A stretch of 64,000 nt of DNA from Pseudarthrobacter raffinosi (lineage in GTDB: Bacteria > Actinomycetota > Actinomycetes > Actinomycetales > Micrococcaceae): the NCBI RefSeq assembly GCF_023913735.1, contig NZ_JAMXBH010000012.1, forward strand, positions 62,001 through 126,000. Reading direction: 5' to 3'. Shown here in pieces: positions 17,526 through 25,020 of the stretch. Position 1 is the first letter of the stretch. Each line of letters begins with the position of its first letter. The translations under genes and the position numbers were made by a program. The notes beneath the pieces were generated by a model that searched no databases, was not told the DNA's origin, and worked only from the letters and a program-made list of their open reading frames with translations.

Positions 17526-18070
17526 CGGGGAAGCGCCTGGCTCCCGGCGGCCTCAACTATCCGGGCATCGGCTTCACCGAACACGGCCGGGCGCCGGAAG
17601 GTTACCCCTGCCTCGTATCGCGGGAGTACCTGGGCGATGGACCGGCGGTCTACCGCCGGGTGGCGCACGGAATCCTTATATGGGAACTGCAGCGTCGGTC
17701 TGGACTGCGCGTCCGGACCGAGTCCGACGTCGTGATCCCCGGCGCACGCGTGGTGAGCGGGTTCGGTGTCGGGCCTTTCCGTATCAATGCCCCGTGCGAG
17801 GTGGTCTGGGTGCGGCGGCCGGTGCCGGGAGACGGCCCCCAGTCAGCGGGCTTCGGCTACGGCACGCTGCCCGGCCATCCTGAACGCGGCGAGGAAGCCT
17901 TCGAAGTTGAGATCGGCGCTGACGGGCTGGTGTTCCTGAAGATCACCGCCTTCAGCAGGCACGCGAACTGGTTCTACCAGGCGGGAGGCCTGCTGGCCCG
18001 GGCGGCGCAACGGCACATCACTTCGCGATACGTTGGAGGGGCACGCCAACTCGCCGCAGGTGAAAGCTGA
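17486..18070 (+). CDS. DUF1990 family protein
   Basis: 194 residues. PGGLNYPGIGFTEHG, VYRRVAHGILIWELQRRSGL, RVVSGFGVGPFRINAPCEVVWV, GFGYGTLPGHPERGEEAFEV and ITAFSRHANWFYQAGG are the DUF1990 signature blocks. GTG at 17486 has AGGAG eight bases upstream and overlaps the MmcQ/YjbR gene by 40 bases; a TTG at 17522 would give a shorter form with a poor ribosome site. Function unknown. Confidence 0.87.
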   Translation: MGAAVRVFGRAPLTGKRLAPGGLNYPGIGFTEHGRAPEGYPCLVSREYLGDGPAVYRRVAHGILIWELQRRSGLRVRTESDVVIPGARVVSGFGVGPFRINAPCEVVWVRRPVPGDGPQSAGFGYGTLPGHPERGEEAFEVEIGADGLVFLKITAFSRHANWFYQAGGLLARAAQRHITSRYVGGARQLAAGES

Positions 18071-18084
18071 TCAGGAGAAGGTAC

Positions 18085-18711
18085 ATGCTGGACCAATCGA
18101 CCCTTGACCGCCTATGGAATTTTGGGGATCCCGAGCTGTCCGAACAGCGCTTCCGGGACGCCCTTACTGACCCGACCTACGACACGTACGAAAAGGCCGA
18201 ACTCGCCACGCAGCTTGGCCGGGCCATTGGCCTGCAGGGCCGCTACGAGGAGGCGGATGCCTTGCTGGACTCCGTGGACGGCGAGGAAGAACCCACCGTC
18301 GGCGTGCGGATCCTGCTGGAACGCGGACGCGTCCTGAACTCCAGCGGCCACGCCGCCATGGCCGTGCCCCTGTTCGAACAGGCAGCCGAGCTCGGCGACC
18401 ACCTCGGCGAGGAGTTCCTCGCCGTCGACGCGCTGCACGTGCTGGCCCTGGCAGACTCCGCCCACGCTGAACTGTGGACCCGGAGCGCCCTCGAATACGC
18501 GTCCACCGCCCACGATCCGCACACACGGCGCTGGATGGTGGCGCTGCACAACAACCTCGGCTGGACTTTCCACGGCGCCGGCCGGTTTACCGAGGCGCTG
18601 GTGGAGTTCCAGCTGGCCGAACAGTGGGCGGAACGGGCAGGAACCCCGGCGCAGCAGCAGGCTGCACGTGAGGCCATCCAGGCCTGTGACCTTGCCCTGG
18701 CCGCAGGTTGA
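18085..18711 (+). CDS. Tetratricopeptide-repeat protein
   Basis: 208 residues, soluble, largely helical. TPR-like pairs are visible: YEKAELATQLGRAIGLQGRYEEAD, VGVRILLERGRVLNSSGHAAMA and MVALHNNLGWTFHGAGRFTEALVEF, the last being a good TPR consensus. AGGAG lies seven or eight bases upstream of the ATG. Related actinobacterial proteins are simply called tetratricopeptide proteins; a scaffold role is likely, with unknown partners. Confidence 0.85.
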   Translation: MLDQSTLDRLWNFGDPELSEQRFRDALTDPTYDTYEKAELATQLGRAIGLQGRYEEADALLDSVDGEEEPTVGVRILLERGRVLNSSGHAAMAVPLFEQAAELGDHLGEEFLAVDALHVLALADSAHAELWTRSALEYASTAHDPHTRRWMVALHNNLGWTFHGAGRFTEALVEFQLAEQWAERAGTPAQQQAAREAIQACDLALAAG

Positions 18712-18745
18712 ACAACCCATACCCCTGCAACGGAAGGAATACCGC

Positions 18746-19063
18746 ATGATCTTCATCGTCGTGAAATTCAAGGTCAAACCCGACTGGTCCGAGCGCTGGC
18801 TCGGCCTCGTGGACGCATTTACCCAAGCCACACGCGCGGAGCCCGGCAACCTCTGGTTCGACTGGTCCCGCAGTGTGGATGACCCCAACGAGTTTGTCCT
18901 GGTGGAAGCCTTCAAGGACGACGCCGCCGGGGACCACATCAGCAGCACACACTTCAAGCAGGCCATGGCGGACATGCCGCAGGCGCTGGCTGAGACGCCG
19001 CACATCATCAGCCGCCAGCTCGACGGCGACGGCTGGGACCGGATGGGCGAACTCACCATCTGA
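18746..19063 (+). CDS. Antibiotic biosynthesis monooxygenase (ABM) domain / putative quinol monooxygenase
   Basis: 105 residues, a single ABM dimeric ferredoxin-like domain: MIFIVVKFKVKPDWSERW, TRAEPGNLWFDWSRSVDDPNEFVLVEAF, HFKQAMADMPQAL. Such proteins resemble YgiN quinol monooxygenase and heme-degrading enzymes and need no bound cofactor. ATG at 18746 has GGAAGGA seven bases upstream; the in-frame extension into the TPR gene is not family-like. Substrate unknown. Confidence 0.88.
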   Translation: MIFIVVKFKVKPDWSERWLGLVDAFTQATRAEPGNLWFDWSRSVDDPNEFVLVEAFKDDAAGDHISSTHFKQAMADMPQALAETPHIISRQLDGDGWDRMGELTI

Positions 19064-19085
19064 CCCCGATCGATACGATTACTGT

Positions 19086-19379
19086 ATGTGGATCGGCTGG
19101 ATTGAATTCGACATCCTCCTGGGCGACGTCCAGAGCCTGAAGGAGAAACGCTCCGTCATCAGGCCGCTGCTGGCCGAGCTCAAGCGCCGCTTCGACGTGT
19201 CCGTCGCGGAGGTGGGGGACCACGACCAGTACCGGCGCTCGCAGGTGGGCGCCGGCCTGGTGGCAGCAGACCGGGCGCACCTGCTGGAGGTGCTCACCGC
19301 CGTCGAACGCTTTGTGGCCGCCCGGCCCGAGTTTGAACTGCTCAGCTCAAGGCAGCGGGAGCTCCGCAGCGACGACTGA
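19086..19379 (+). CDS. DUF503 (YlxP-like) protein, probably leaderless
   Basis: 97 residues matching DUF503: GWIEFDILLGDVQSLKEKRSVI, RPLLAELKRRFDVSVAEVGDHDQ. YlxP-like proteins are associated with ribosome maturation in other bacteria; function here is unproved. No ribosome site precedes the ATG. TACGAT at 19073-19078 would be a -10 box placing the transcript start at or next to the ATG, so translation is probably leaderless. Confidence 0.88.
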   Translation: MWIGWIEFDILLGDVQSLKEKRSVIRPLLAELKRRFDVSVAEVGDHDQYRRSQVGAGLVAADRAHLLEVLTAVERFVAARPEFELLSSRQRELRSDD

Positions 19380-19383
19380 CCCC

Positions 19384-19443
19384 ATCGATTGCTCCGTAGG
19401 CGCCCTTTTGAGTGCCCAAAACGGCGCCTACGGAGCAATCGAT
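19384..19443. repeat. Palindromic repeat, family C copy 1
   Basis: Arms ATCGATTGCTCCGTAGGCGC and GCGCCTACGGAGCAATCGAT pair perfectly over 20 bp. Its reverse complement aligns without gaps to the element at 20441-20500 (48 of 60 bases identical). The two bracket the endonuclease-like gene. Confidence 0.85.
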
Positions 19444-19496
19444 GAAGGCTGTGGATAACTTCTGCAGCGCACACCGTATTCTGCTCTGATGAATCC

Positions 19497-20438
19497 ATGA
19501 AGACCCAGCGCCCGCTGCCCGAGGAACTACAGGACCGCCCGTTCACAGTTGTCGAGGCGGTGCGCGCCGGAGTGTCGCACAAGCGGCTGCGACACCGGAC
19601 ACTGCATCGGCTCGGCAAGGGGATCCGGTCGGAAAGCCCGACGGCGGAGCTCCCCTTGACTGACAGGGTCCGGCCCTTCATCGAGGTCAATGAGCGATGC
19701 GCCGCGTCGCACCTCACCGCGGCGGAGATGCTTCTGCTGCCGCGACGTCAGCAGAAGGGGACTCCAGAGATGTTTCATGTCATCAGGCCTGAGGGATCGG
19801 CACACCTGAACAGGCCGCACGTCATTGTGCACCGCATGAAGCTTTACAGCGATGAGGTCACCACAGTTGACGGGATTCCCGTGACCACTCCGGAGCGAAC
19901 CTGGCTGGACATGGCGGAAATGCTCACGGTGGACGAGCTTGTGGCCATGGGGGACAGCTGTGTTCGCGTGCCGAGGGCGGCGTTTGAGGACAGGGACATG
20001 CCGCTTTGCAGTTTGGCTAATCTGCAGCGAATGATCGACAGGCACAAGGGAAAGCGCGGGCTACGCAGGGCCAAGGAAGCCATCAGACTCATCCGCGTGG
20101 GATCTGACTCGCCGCAGGAGACTCTGTTGAGGCTGGCCATTGTGAGGGCGGGGCTGCCGGAACCGGAGTTGAACGTGCCGATCATCGGCGACGACGGTAT
20201 ACGCCATCACGAGCCGGACCTGTCCTACCGCAAGTACCGGATCGGGATCGAGTACGAAGGTGAACAGCACGGTGAGGACGGGCAGATCGTCCGGGACATC
20301 ACGCGTTCTGAAAAGTACCACACGCTGGGGTGGACTGAAGTCAGGATTTCCAAGCGGCACATGCTCAATGACGCCAAGCCTGCGGTCGCCAAGGTTCGTT
20401 CCGCCCTTGTCCAGGCGGGGTGGCGGCCCCGGCCTTAA
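19497..20438 (+). CDS. AbiEi-like/DUF559-type endonuclease-domain protein
   Basis: 313 residues. The N-terminal part (FTVVEAVRAGVSHKRLRH, HLTAAEMLLLP, VDGIPVTTPERTWLDMAE) resembles the AbiEi antitoxin/transcriptional-regulator fold. The C-terminal part has the arrangement of Vsr/DUF559 nuclease-like domains: SPQETLLRLAIVRAGLPEPELN, HEPDLSYRKYRIGIEYEGEQH, RDITRSEKYHTLGWTEVRIS. The likely PD-(D/E)xK residues are E in SPQET, D in EPDL and E in IEYEG. Such genes are multicopy in Micrococcales and have no tested function. It is flanked by inverted palindromes, begins after one and ends just before the other, and its lower third-position GC differs slightly from its neighbours. Confidence 0.75.
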   Translation: MKTQRPLPEELQDRPFTVVEAVRAGVSHKRLRHRTLHRLGKGIRSESPTAELPLTDRVRPFIEVNERCAASHLTAAEMLLLPRRQQKGTPEMFHVIRPEGSAHLNRPHVIVHRMKLYSDEVTTVDGIPVTTPERTWLDMAEMLTVDELVAMGDSCVRVPRAAFEDRDMPLCSLANLQRMIDRHKGKRGLRRAKEAIRLIRVGSDSPQETLLRLAIVRAGLPEPELNVPIIGDDGIRHHEPDLSYRKYRIGIEYEGEQHGEDGQIVRDITRSEKYHTLGWTEVRISKRHMLNDAKPAVAKVRSALVQAGWRPRP

Positions 20439-20440
20439 CG

Positions 20441-20500
20441 AACGATTGCTCCGGAACCGCCGTTATGAGGGTTCAAAAGGGCAGTTACGGAGCAATCGAT
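20441..20500. repeat. Palindromic repeat, family C copy 2 (inverted)
   Basis: Arms CGATTGCTCCG and CGGAGCAATCG with an imperfect inner stem (AACCGCC/GGGCAGTT). It matches the reverse complement of the 19384-19443 copy with 12 mismatches and no gaps. It lies between the convergent endonuclease-like gene and purL. Confidence 0.85.
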
Positions 20501-20508
20501 GGAGGGTA

Positions 20509-22839
20509 CTAGCCGAAGTACTTCGGCAGGGTCGCCTCGTGGGCTTCGCGGAGGGCGGCCAGGGACATGGTGTCCACGCCGTTGATCTCGAGGTTGCCGC
20601 TGGCTGCGTCCACCACGCCGATGCGGGTGTGGGCAAAGCCGCGGGCCGTGCACATGTCCTTGAACCGGACCTCTTCCGAGCGGGGCACGCCGACAACCGC
20701 GCGGCCCTGGGACTCGGAGAACAGCGCCGTGAACAGGTCCACGCCGTCGCGGTCCAGGACGTCCTGCAGGGCGATCCGGGCACCCACGCCGTAGCGCAGT
20801 GCGGACTCCACCAGGGCTGCCGCGAGGCCGCCTTCGGAGAGGTCGTGCGCGGAGTCCACCATGCCGTCGCGGGACGCGTTGATCAGGATTTCACCCAGCT
20901 CGCGTTCGGCGGCGAGGTCAACCTTGGGCGGCAGTCCACCGAGGTGACCACGCATGTTGGCCCACTCGGAACCGTCCAGTTCAGCCGCCGTCGTACCCAG
21001 CAGGTAGATGGCCTGGCCGTCCTCACGCCAGCCTGACGGCGTGCGGCGGGCAACGTCGTCGAGCTTGCCCAGCACTGCCACCACGGGGGAGGGGTGGATG
21101 GGCGTGGTGCCGGTCTGGTTGTACAGCGAGACGTTGCCGCCGGTGACCGGGATGCCCAGCACCATACAGGCATCGGACAGGCCGCGGATGGCCTCCGCGA
21201 GCTGCCACATGACGTCCGGGTCCTCGGGGGAGCCGAAGTTCAGGCAGTCGCTGACGGCCATCGGTACGGCGCCGGAGGTGGCCACGTTGCGGTAGGCCTC
21301 GGCCAGCGCCAGCTGTGCGCCGTGGTACGGATCGAGGTAGGTGTAGCGGCCGTTGGCGTCGGTGGCCAGGGCAACGCCCAGGCCGGTTTCCTCGTCGACG
21401 CGGACCACGCCGGCGTCGTCCGGGAACGCCAGGGCGGTGTTGCCGCCCACGTACCGGTCGTACTGGTTGGTGATCCAGTCCTTGCTGCACATGTTCGGCG
21501 AGGCCACGAGCTCGGTGACGGCGGCAGCCAGTTCCGCGGGGGCGGAGGGGCGGCCGGTGTCCTGGACGGAGCCGGTGAAGGAATCGGCCTGGACGGAGTC
21601 CTGCCATGAGGGGCGGGCGTACGGGCGGTCATACACGGGGCCGTCGTGGGCCACGGTGCGCGGGTCGACGTCCACGATGACTACGCCGTCCCAGGTGATG
21701 ATCAGGCGGCCGGTGTCGGTGACCTCGCCGAGCCAGGAGTACTCCACGGCCCACTTGTCCATCACAGCTTCGAACGCGGCGATGTTCTCCGGGGTGACCA
21801 CGGCCATCATGCGTTCCTGCGACTCGGACATCAGGATTTCGCCCGGGGTCAGCGTGGGGTCGCGCAGCAGGACGGAGGTCAGTTCAACTTCCATGCCGCC
21901 GTCGCCGTTGGAGGCGAGCTCGGACGTTGCGCAGGAGATGCCAGCGGCGCCGAGGTCCTGGATGCCCTCAACGAGGGAACCCTTGAAGAGCTCCAGGCAG
22001 CACTCGATCAGGACCTTCTCGGCGAAGGGGTCGCCCACCTGGACGGCGGGGCGCTTGGACGGCTTGGTGTCGTCGAAGGACTCGGAGGCCAGCACCGAGG
22101 CGCCACCGATGCCGTCGCCGCCGGTGCGTGCACCGAACAGGACCACCTTGTTGCCCTTGCCGGACGCGTTGGCGAGGCGGATGTCCTCGTGGCGCATCAC
22201 GCCGACAGCCAGCGCGTTAACCAGCGGGTTGCCCTGGTAAACAGAATCGAAGACCATTTCGCCGCCGATGTTCGGCAGGCCCAGCGAGTTACCGTAGCCG
22301 CCGATGCCGGCAACGGCACCGTGCATAACGCGGGCGGTGTCCGGGTGGTCGATGGCGCCGAAACGCAGCGGGTCCATCACGGCAACCGGGCGGGCGCCCA
22401 TGGAGATGATGTCACGGACAATGCCACCGATGCCGGTGGCAGCACCCTGGTAGGGCTCCACGAACGACGGCGAGTTGTGGGACTCGATCTTGAACGTCAC
22501 GGCCCAGCCGTCGCCCAAGTTGGTGACGCCGGCGTTTTCGCCGATGCCCACCAGCATGTCCTTCTTCATCTCGTCGGTCACCTTTTCGCCGAACTGGCGC
22601 AGGTGGTTCTTCGACGACTTGTAGGAGCAGTGCTCGCTCCACATCACGGAGTACATGGCCAGCTCGGCGCCGGTGGGGCGGCGGCCCAGGACCTTCACTA
22701 CTTCATCGAACTCGTTCTGCTTCAGGCCCAGTTCGGCCCACGGCAGGTCGGTGTCGGGCGTTTTGGCAGCGTTCTCGACAGTGTCGATATTGAACTTCTT
22801 GGTCTCGACAGGCTCGACCACCGAATTGATCTCGGTCAT
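20509..22839 (-). CDS. purL: Phosphoribosylformylglycinamidine synthase, large subunit
   Basis: ATP-dependent amidation of FGAR to FGAM in purine synthesis; works with PurQ (glutaminase) and PurS. 776 residues, the small-PurL type. Motifs: [74 protein letters not shown] and [13 protein letters not shown]. The ATG overlaps the purQ stop (ATGA). Residues 6-13 (SVVEPVET) come from the 22-bp repeat at 22801-22822 and lie before the family core begins. A palindrome lies immediately after the stop. Confidence 0.98.
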   Translation of the reverse strand: MTEINSVVEPVETKKFNIDTVENAAKTPDTDLPWAELGLKQNEFDEVVKVLGRRPTGAELAMYSVMWSEHCSYKSSKNHLRQFGEKVTDEMKKDMLVGIGENAGVTNLGDGWAVTFKIESHNSPSFVEPYQGAATGIGGIVRDIISMGARPVAVMDPLRFGAIDHPDTARVMHGAVAGIGGYGNSLGLPNIGGEMVFDSVYQGNPLVNALAVGVMRHEDIRLANASGKGNKVVLFGARTGGDGIGGASVLASESFDDTKPSKRPAVQVGDPFAEKVLIECCLELFKGSLVEGIQDLGAAGISCATSELASNGDGGMEVELTSVLLRDPTLTPGEILMSESQERMMAVVTPENIAAFEAVMDKWAVEYSWLGEVTDTGRLIITWDGVVIVDVDPRTVAHDGPVYDRPYARPSWQDSVQADSFTGSVQDTGRPSAPAELAAAVTELVASPNMCSKDWITNQYDRYVGGNTALAFPDDAGVVRVDEETGLGVALATDANGRYTYLDPYHGAQLALAEAYRNVATSGAVPMAVSDCLNFGSPEDPDVMWQLAEAIRGLSDACMVLGIPVTGGNVSLYNQTGTTPIHPSPVVAVLGKLDDVARRTPSGWREDGQAIYLLGTTAAELDGSEWANMRGHLGGLPPKVDLAAERELGEILINASRDGMVDSAHDLSEGGLAAALVESALRYGVGARIALQDVLDRDGVDLFTALFSESQGRAVVGVPRSEEVRFKDMCTARGFAHTRIGVVDAASGNLEINGVDTMSLAALREAHEATLPKYFG
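22801..22822. repeat. Intragenic 22-bp repeat (copy in purL, inverted)
   Basis: Plus-strand GGTCTCGACAGGCTCG followed by ACCACC; the minus strand reads GGTGGTCGAGCC..GTCGAGACC, three differences from the acs copy. Translated in purL as VVEPVET at the extreme N-terminus. Confidence 0.75.
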
Positions 22840-23609
22840 TTGTTGCCTCCCACAATCTTGTTCAGTACGGAGGTGAAGAAACCCAGGCCGTCGGTGTCGG
22901 ACCCGCCGATCCCGTCCAGGGATTCGGGGCCGAAGCCAACTTCCACCGCGTGCTCGGGGTGCGGCATCAGGCCCACCACGTTGCCGGCGGCGTTGGAGAT
23001 GCCGGCGATGTCGCGGCGCGAGCCGTTGGGGTTGAAGCCCACGTAGCGGAACACCACGCGGCCTTCAGCCTCGAGCGCGTCCAGGACCTTGTCGTCCGCG
23101 ATGTACTGGCCGTCCTGGTTCTTCAGCGGAACCGTGATTTCCTGGCCGGCCGTGTAGTCGAGGGTCCAGGCGGTGTTGCTGTTTTCCACTCGCAGGACCT
23201 GGTCGCGGCACATGAACTTCAGGTGGTCGTTCTTGATCATGGAGCCGGGCAGCAGGTGCGACTCGGTCAGGATCTGGAAGCCGTTGCAGATGCCCAGCAC
23301 GGGCAGCTTGGCATCGGAGTTGGCGGCGTCGATGATTTTGGACATCAGCGGCGCGAAGCGGGCAATGGCACCGGCGCGGAGGTAGTCGCCGTAGGAGAAA
23401 CCGCCGGGGATCACGACGGCGTCCACGTCACCCAGGGTGGTGTCCGCGTGCCAGAGCGGCACTGCAGTGCCGCCGGCGAGCCGGACTGCACGGGCGGCGT
23501 CGCGGTCGTCAAGGGTGCCTGGGAACGTTACAACGCCGATCCGGGCACCGGCGAGCCGGGGCTCGGCGGCGACGGCGATTGCCTCGCCGATCAAGGGAAG
23601 TTCAGTCAT
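22836..23609 (-). CDS. purQ: Phosphoribosylformylglycinamidine synthase, glutaminase subunit
   Basis: 257-residue class I glutamine amidotransferase that supplies ammonia to PurL. Visible: [40 protein letters not shown], nucleophile Cys in GICNGFQIL, and the catalytic His/Glu pair in MPHPEHA. The N-terminal 23 residues are an extension before the usual family start (RIGVVTFPG). It lies between purS (one-base gap) and purL (ATGA overlap). Confidence 0.98.
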   Translation of the reverse strand: MTELPLIGEAIAVAAEPRLAGARIGVVTFPGTLDDRDAARAVRLAGGTAVPLWHADTTLGDVDAVVIPGGFSYGDYLRAGAIARFAPLMSKIIDAANSDAKLPVLGICNGFQILTESHLLPGSMIKNDHLKFMCRDQVLRVENSNTAWTLDYTAGQEITVPLKNQDGQYIADDKVLDALEAEGRVVFRYVGFNPNGSRRDIAGISNAAGNVVGLMPHPEHAVEVGFGPESLDGIGGSDTDGLGFFTSVLNKIVGGNK

Positions 23610-23610
23610 C

Positions 23611-23862
23611 TCAGGCCTCGACGACCTCGACGTTGACGACGTCTTCGATAACGGGGTTGGACAGCAGGGTCTCGGCGGCTTCGCGGGCCTGGGCCAGGAT
23701 TGCGTCGGTCACCTCGCCCTCAACCGTCAGTTCAAAGCGCTTGCCCTGGCGGACAGAGCTAAAGCTGGTGAAGCCCAGACGGGGGAGTGCACCCACGATG
23801 GCCTTCCCCTGCGGGTCCAGAATCTCGGGCTTGGGCATGACGTCAACAACGATCCGGGGCAT
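23611..23862 (-). CDS. purS: Phosphoribosylformylglycinamidine synthase subunit PurS
   Basis: 83 residues, the normal PurS size. [41 protein letters not shown] and [14 protein letters not shown] are family blocks. PurS bridges PurL and PurQ in the FGAM synthase complex. ATG at 23862 has AGGAG seven bases upstream, ruling out the longer reading from 23910. First gene of purS-purQ-purL. The 260 bases upstream hold no other gene I can support. Confidence 0.96.
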   Translation of the reverse strand: MPRIVVDVMPKPEILDPQGKAIVGALPRLGFTSFSSVRQGKRFELTVEGEVTDAILAQAREAAETLLSNPVIEDVVNVEVVEA

Positions 23863-24123
23863 CCGGCAACTCCTGTGCGTGAGCATTGGGTAAGGGCGCA
23901 GCGGAGTCACGCCGTCTTACGCCGTTCCGGGATGCTGGGGACGTTCTTTTTCGAACAGTGTGGACGGGCGCTCCGCGAGCTTGCTAGGCCATTCTACCGG
24001 GCCGAGCGCCGCACCCTGTATTCGGTGGGATCGGCCACAGTCATCGCGGCGGGGCGGGCTTTCGGGAGGTGGAGGACGACGGCGGCTATGGCCTCGTGGA
24101 GCAAGCGTCACTAGGATTACCGC

Positions 24124-24309
24124 ATGGCTGAAAAATCGAAATCTCTGCTGTTGCCGATGATGGCCGTGGCCGTTTTTGCCGGGTTGGGCCGGATGGTTAT
24201 GCAGAAGATCAAGGCGGACCGGGCTGCCCGGGAAACGCGCGTGGCCGGCCCCGTGGACGAAAAGACCCGCCAGTGGATCAGTGACGTGGTTCGGACGCCC
24301 AGGCAGTAG
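24124..24309 (+). CDS. Small membrane-anchored hypothetical protein
   Basis: 61 residues. One hydrophobic stretch (LLLPMMAVAVFAGLGRMVM) is followed by a basic, helical, soluble tail (QKIKADRAARETRVAG). ATG has AGGA eight bases upstream and a hairpin terminator follows 47 bases after the stop, so the unit looks like a genuine small gene diverging from purS. No family recognised. Confidence 0.55.
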   Translation: MAEKSKSLLLPMMAVAVFAGLGRMVMQKIKADRAARETRVAGPVDEKTRQWISDVVRTPRQ

Positions 24310-24355
24310 GCGCCCACTCCTTATCCACGCCTCAAGTCTTTGCCCAAGCCTCAAC

Positions 24356-24386
24356 CGGGCGTCCCTGAGCGGGGGCGCCCGTTTTT
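24356..24386 (+). terminator. Terminator after the small membrane protein gene
   Basis: CGGGCG(TCCC) and (GGGG)CGCCCG form a GC-rich stem followed by TTTTTG. Confidence 0.7.
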
Positions 24387-24738
24387 GTGCCCGCTGCACG
24401 TGCCGGTGCTGGCTCTCCAGCCGTCGCAGCCCGAGACGGTCCCTGTCCTCGCCGTCCAGGACCTCGAGGAACAGGCGGCTCCGTTCGACCTCGGCACGCA
24501 GGACAAGTACCGCAACGGCCAGAAGGTGACCCTGGAGGGTTTCGACTACGGCCAGTGGTACTACGTGTACCTGAACAAGAAGAGCTACCGGATCGGCTGG
24601 ATTTTCCCCACCACCGACAACACGGTGTAGTTCATCCTGCCCTCAGGTGTGCAGAGCGGCCGCGACGGCGTGGTGGTGCTGGACAAGGACGGCAAGCAGG
24701 TCTCCTTCGACCGCCTGCAGGTAACGCCCAAGGGTTGA
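24387..24738 (+). pseudogene. Remnant of a small hypothetical (probably secreted) protein with an in-frame TAG
   Basis: The frame reads VPVLALQPSQPETVPVLAVQ, then a compact beta-rich segment (KYRNGQKVTLEGFDYGQWYY, SYRIGWIFPTTDNTV), meets TAG at 24628-24630, and continues in the same frame with FILPSGVQSGRDGVVVLDKD to TGA at 24736-24738. Codon use is coding-like on both sides of the TAG, so a GAG-to-TAG change is likely. No start with a ribosome site is found: the readable part begins directly after the previous terminator, so the 5' end is probably lost too. The two halves together resemble the C-terminal domain of a secreted protein, but I do not recognise the family. Confidence 0.55.
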
Positions 24739-24759
24739 GCCAGGTGATTTCCTAGCACC

Positions 24760-24823
24760 AAAGAAGACCTCCGCGCGGAGCTGGACATTTCCAAAGTCCG
24801 GCCCGCGTCGGGGTCTTTCTTTT
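24760..24823 (+). terminator. Hairpin terminator before the S8 protease
   Basis: AAAGAAGACC and GGTCTTTCTTT pair at the base of a larger CCGCGCGG/CCGCG stem, ending in TTTCTTTTG. The A-rich left arm also gives a T-run on the opposite strand, so it can work in both directions. Confidence 0.75.
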
Positions 24824-24930
24824 GTGCCTTCCCGGCCCCGCCTTGTAGCTGCATGATTGACGTATACACCTGATGTGTCCTATGTCATATTCAGCTCTCA
24901 GTCTGTACTGTTTGTAACGGCTGGTCACAG

Positions 24931-24949
24931 CATTACAAAATCTGTAATG
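24931..24949. promoter_or_regulatory. Operator-like inverted repeat upstream of the S8 protease
   Basis: CATTACA-AAATC-TGTAATG is a perfect 7-bp inverted repeat about 70 bases before the protease start, in an AT-richer stretch. It looks like a regulator site; the regulator is unknown. Confidence 0.45.
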
Positions 24950-25020
24950 TCGTGTGCCGTTCCCAGCTGCTCCAGACCGGCAACGTGGCCGGCCGTTCCT
25001 CGTGAAAGGTGTAGTCGCTC

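Noticed and set aside
21646..23046. 466-codon open frame antisense to purL/purQ
   Set aside because: Same third-position effect; it crosses two real gene boundaries and has Gly/Val/His-rich shadow composition.
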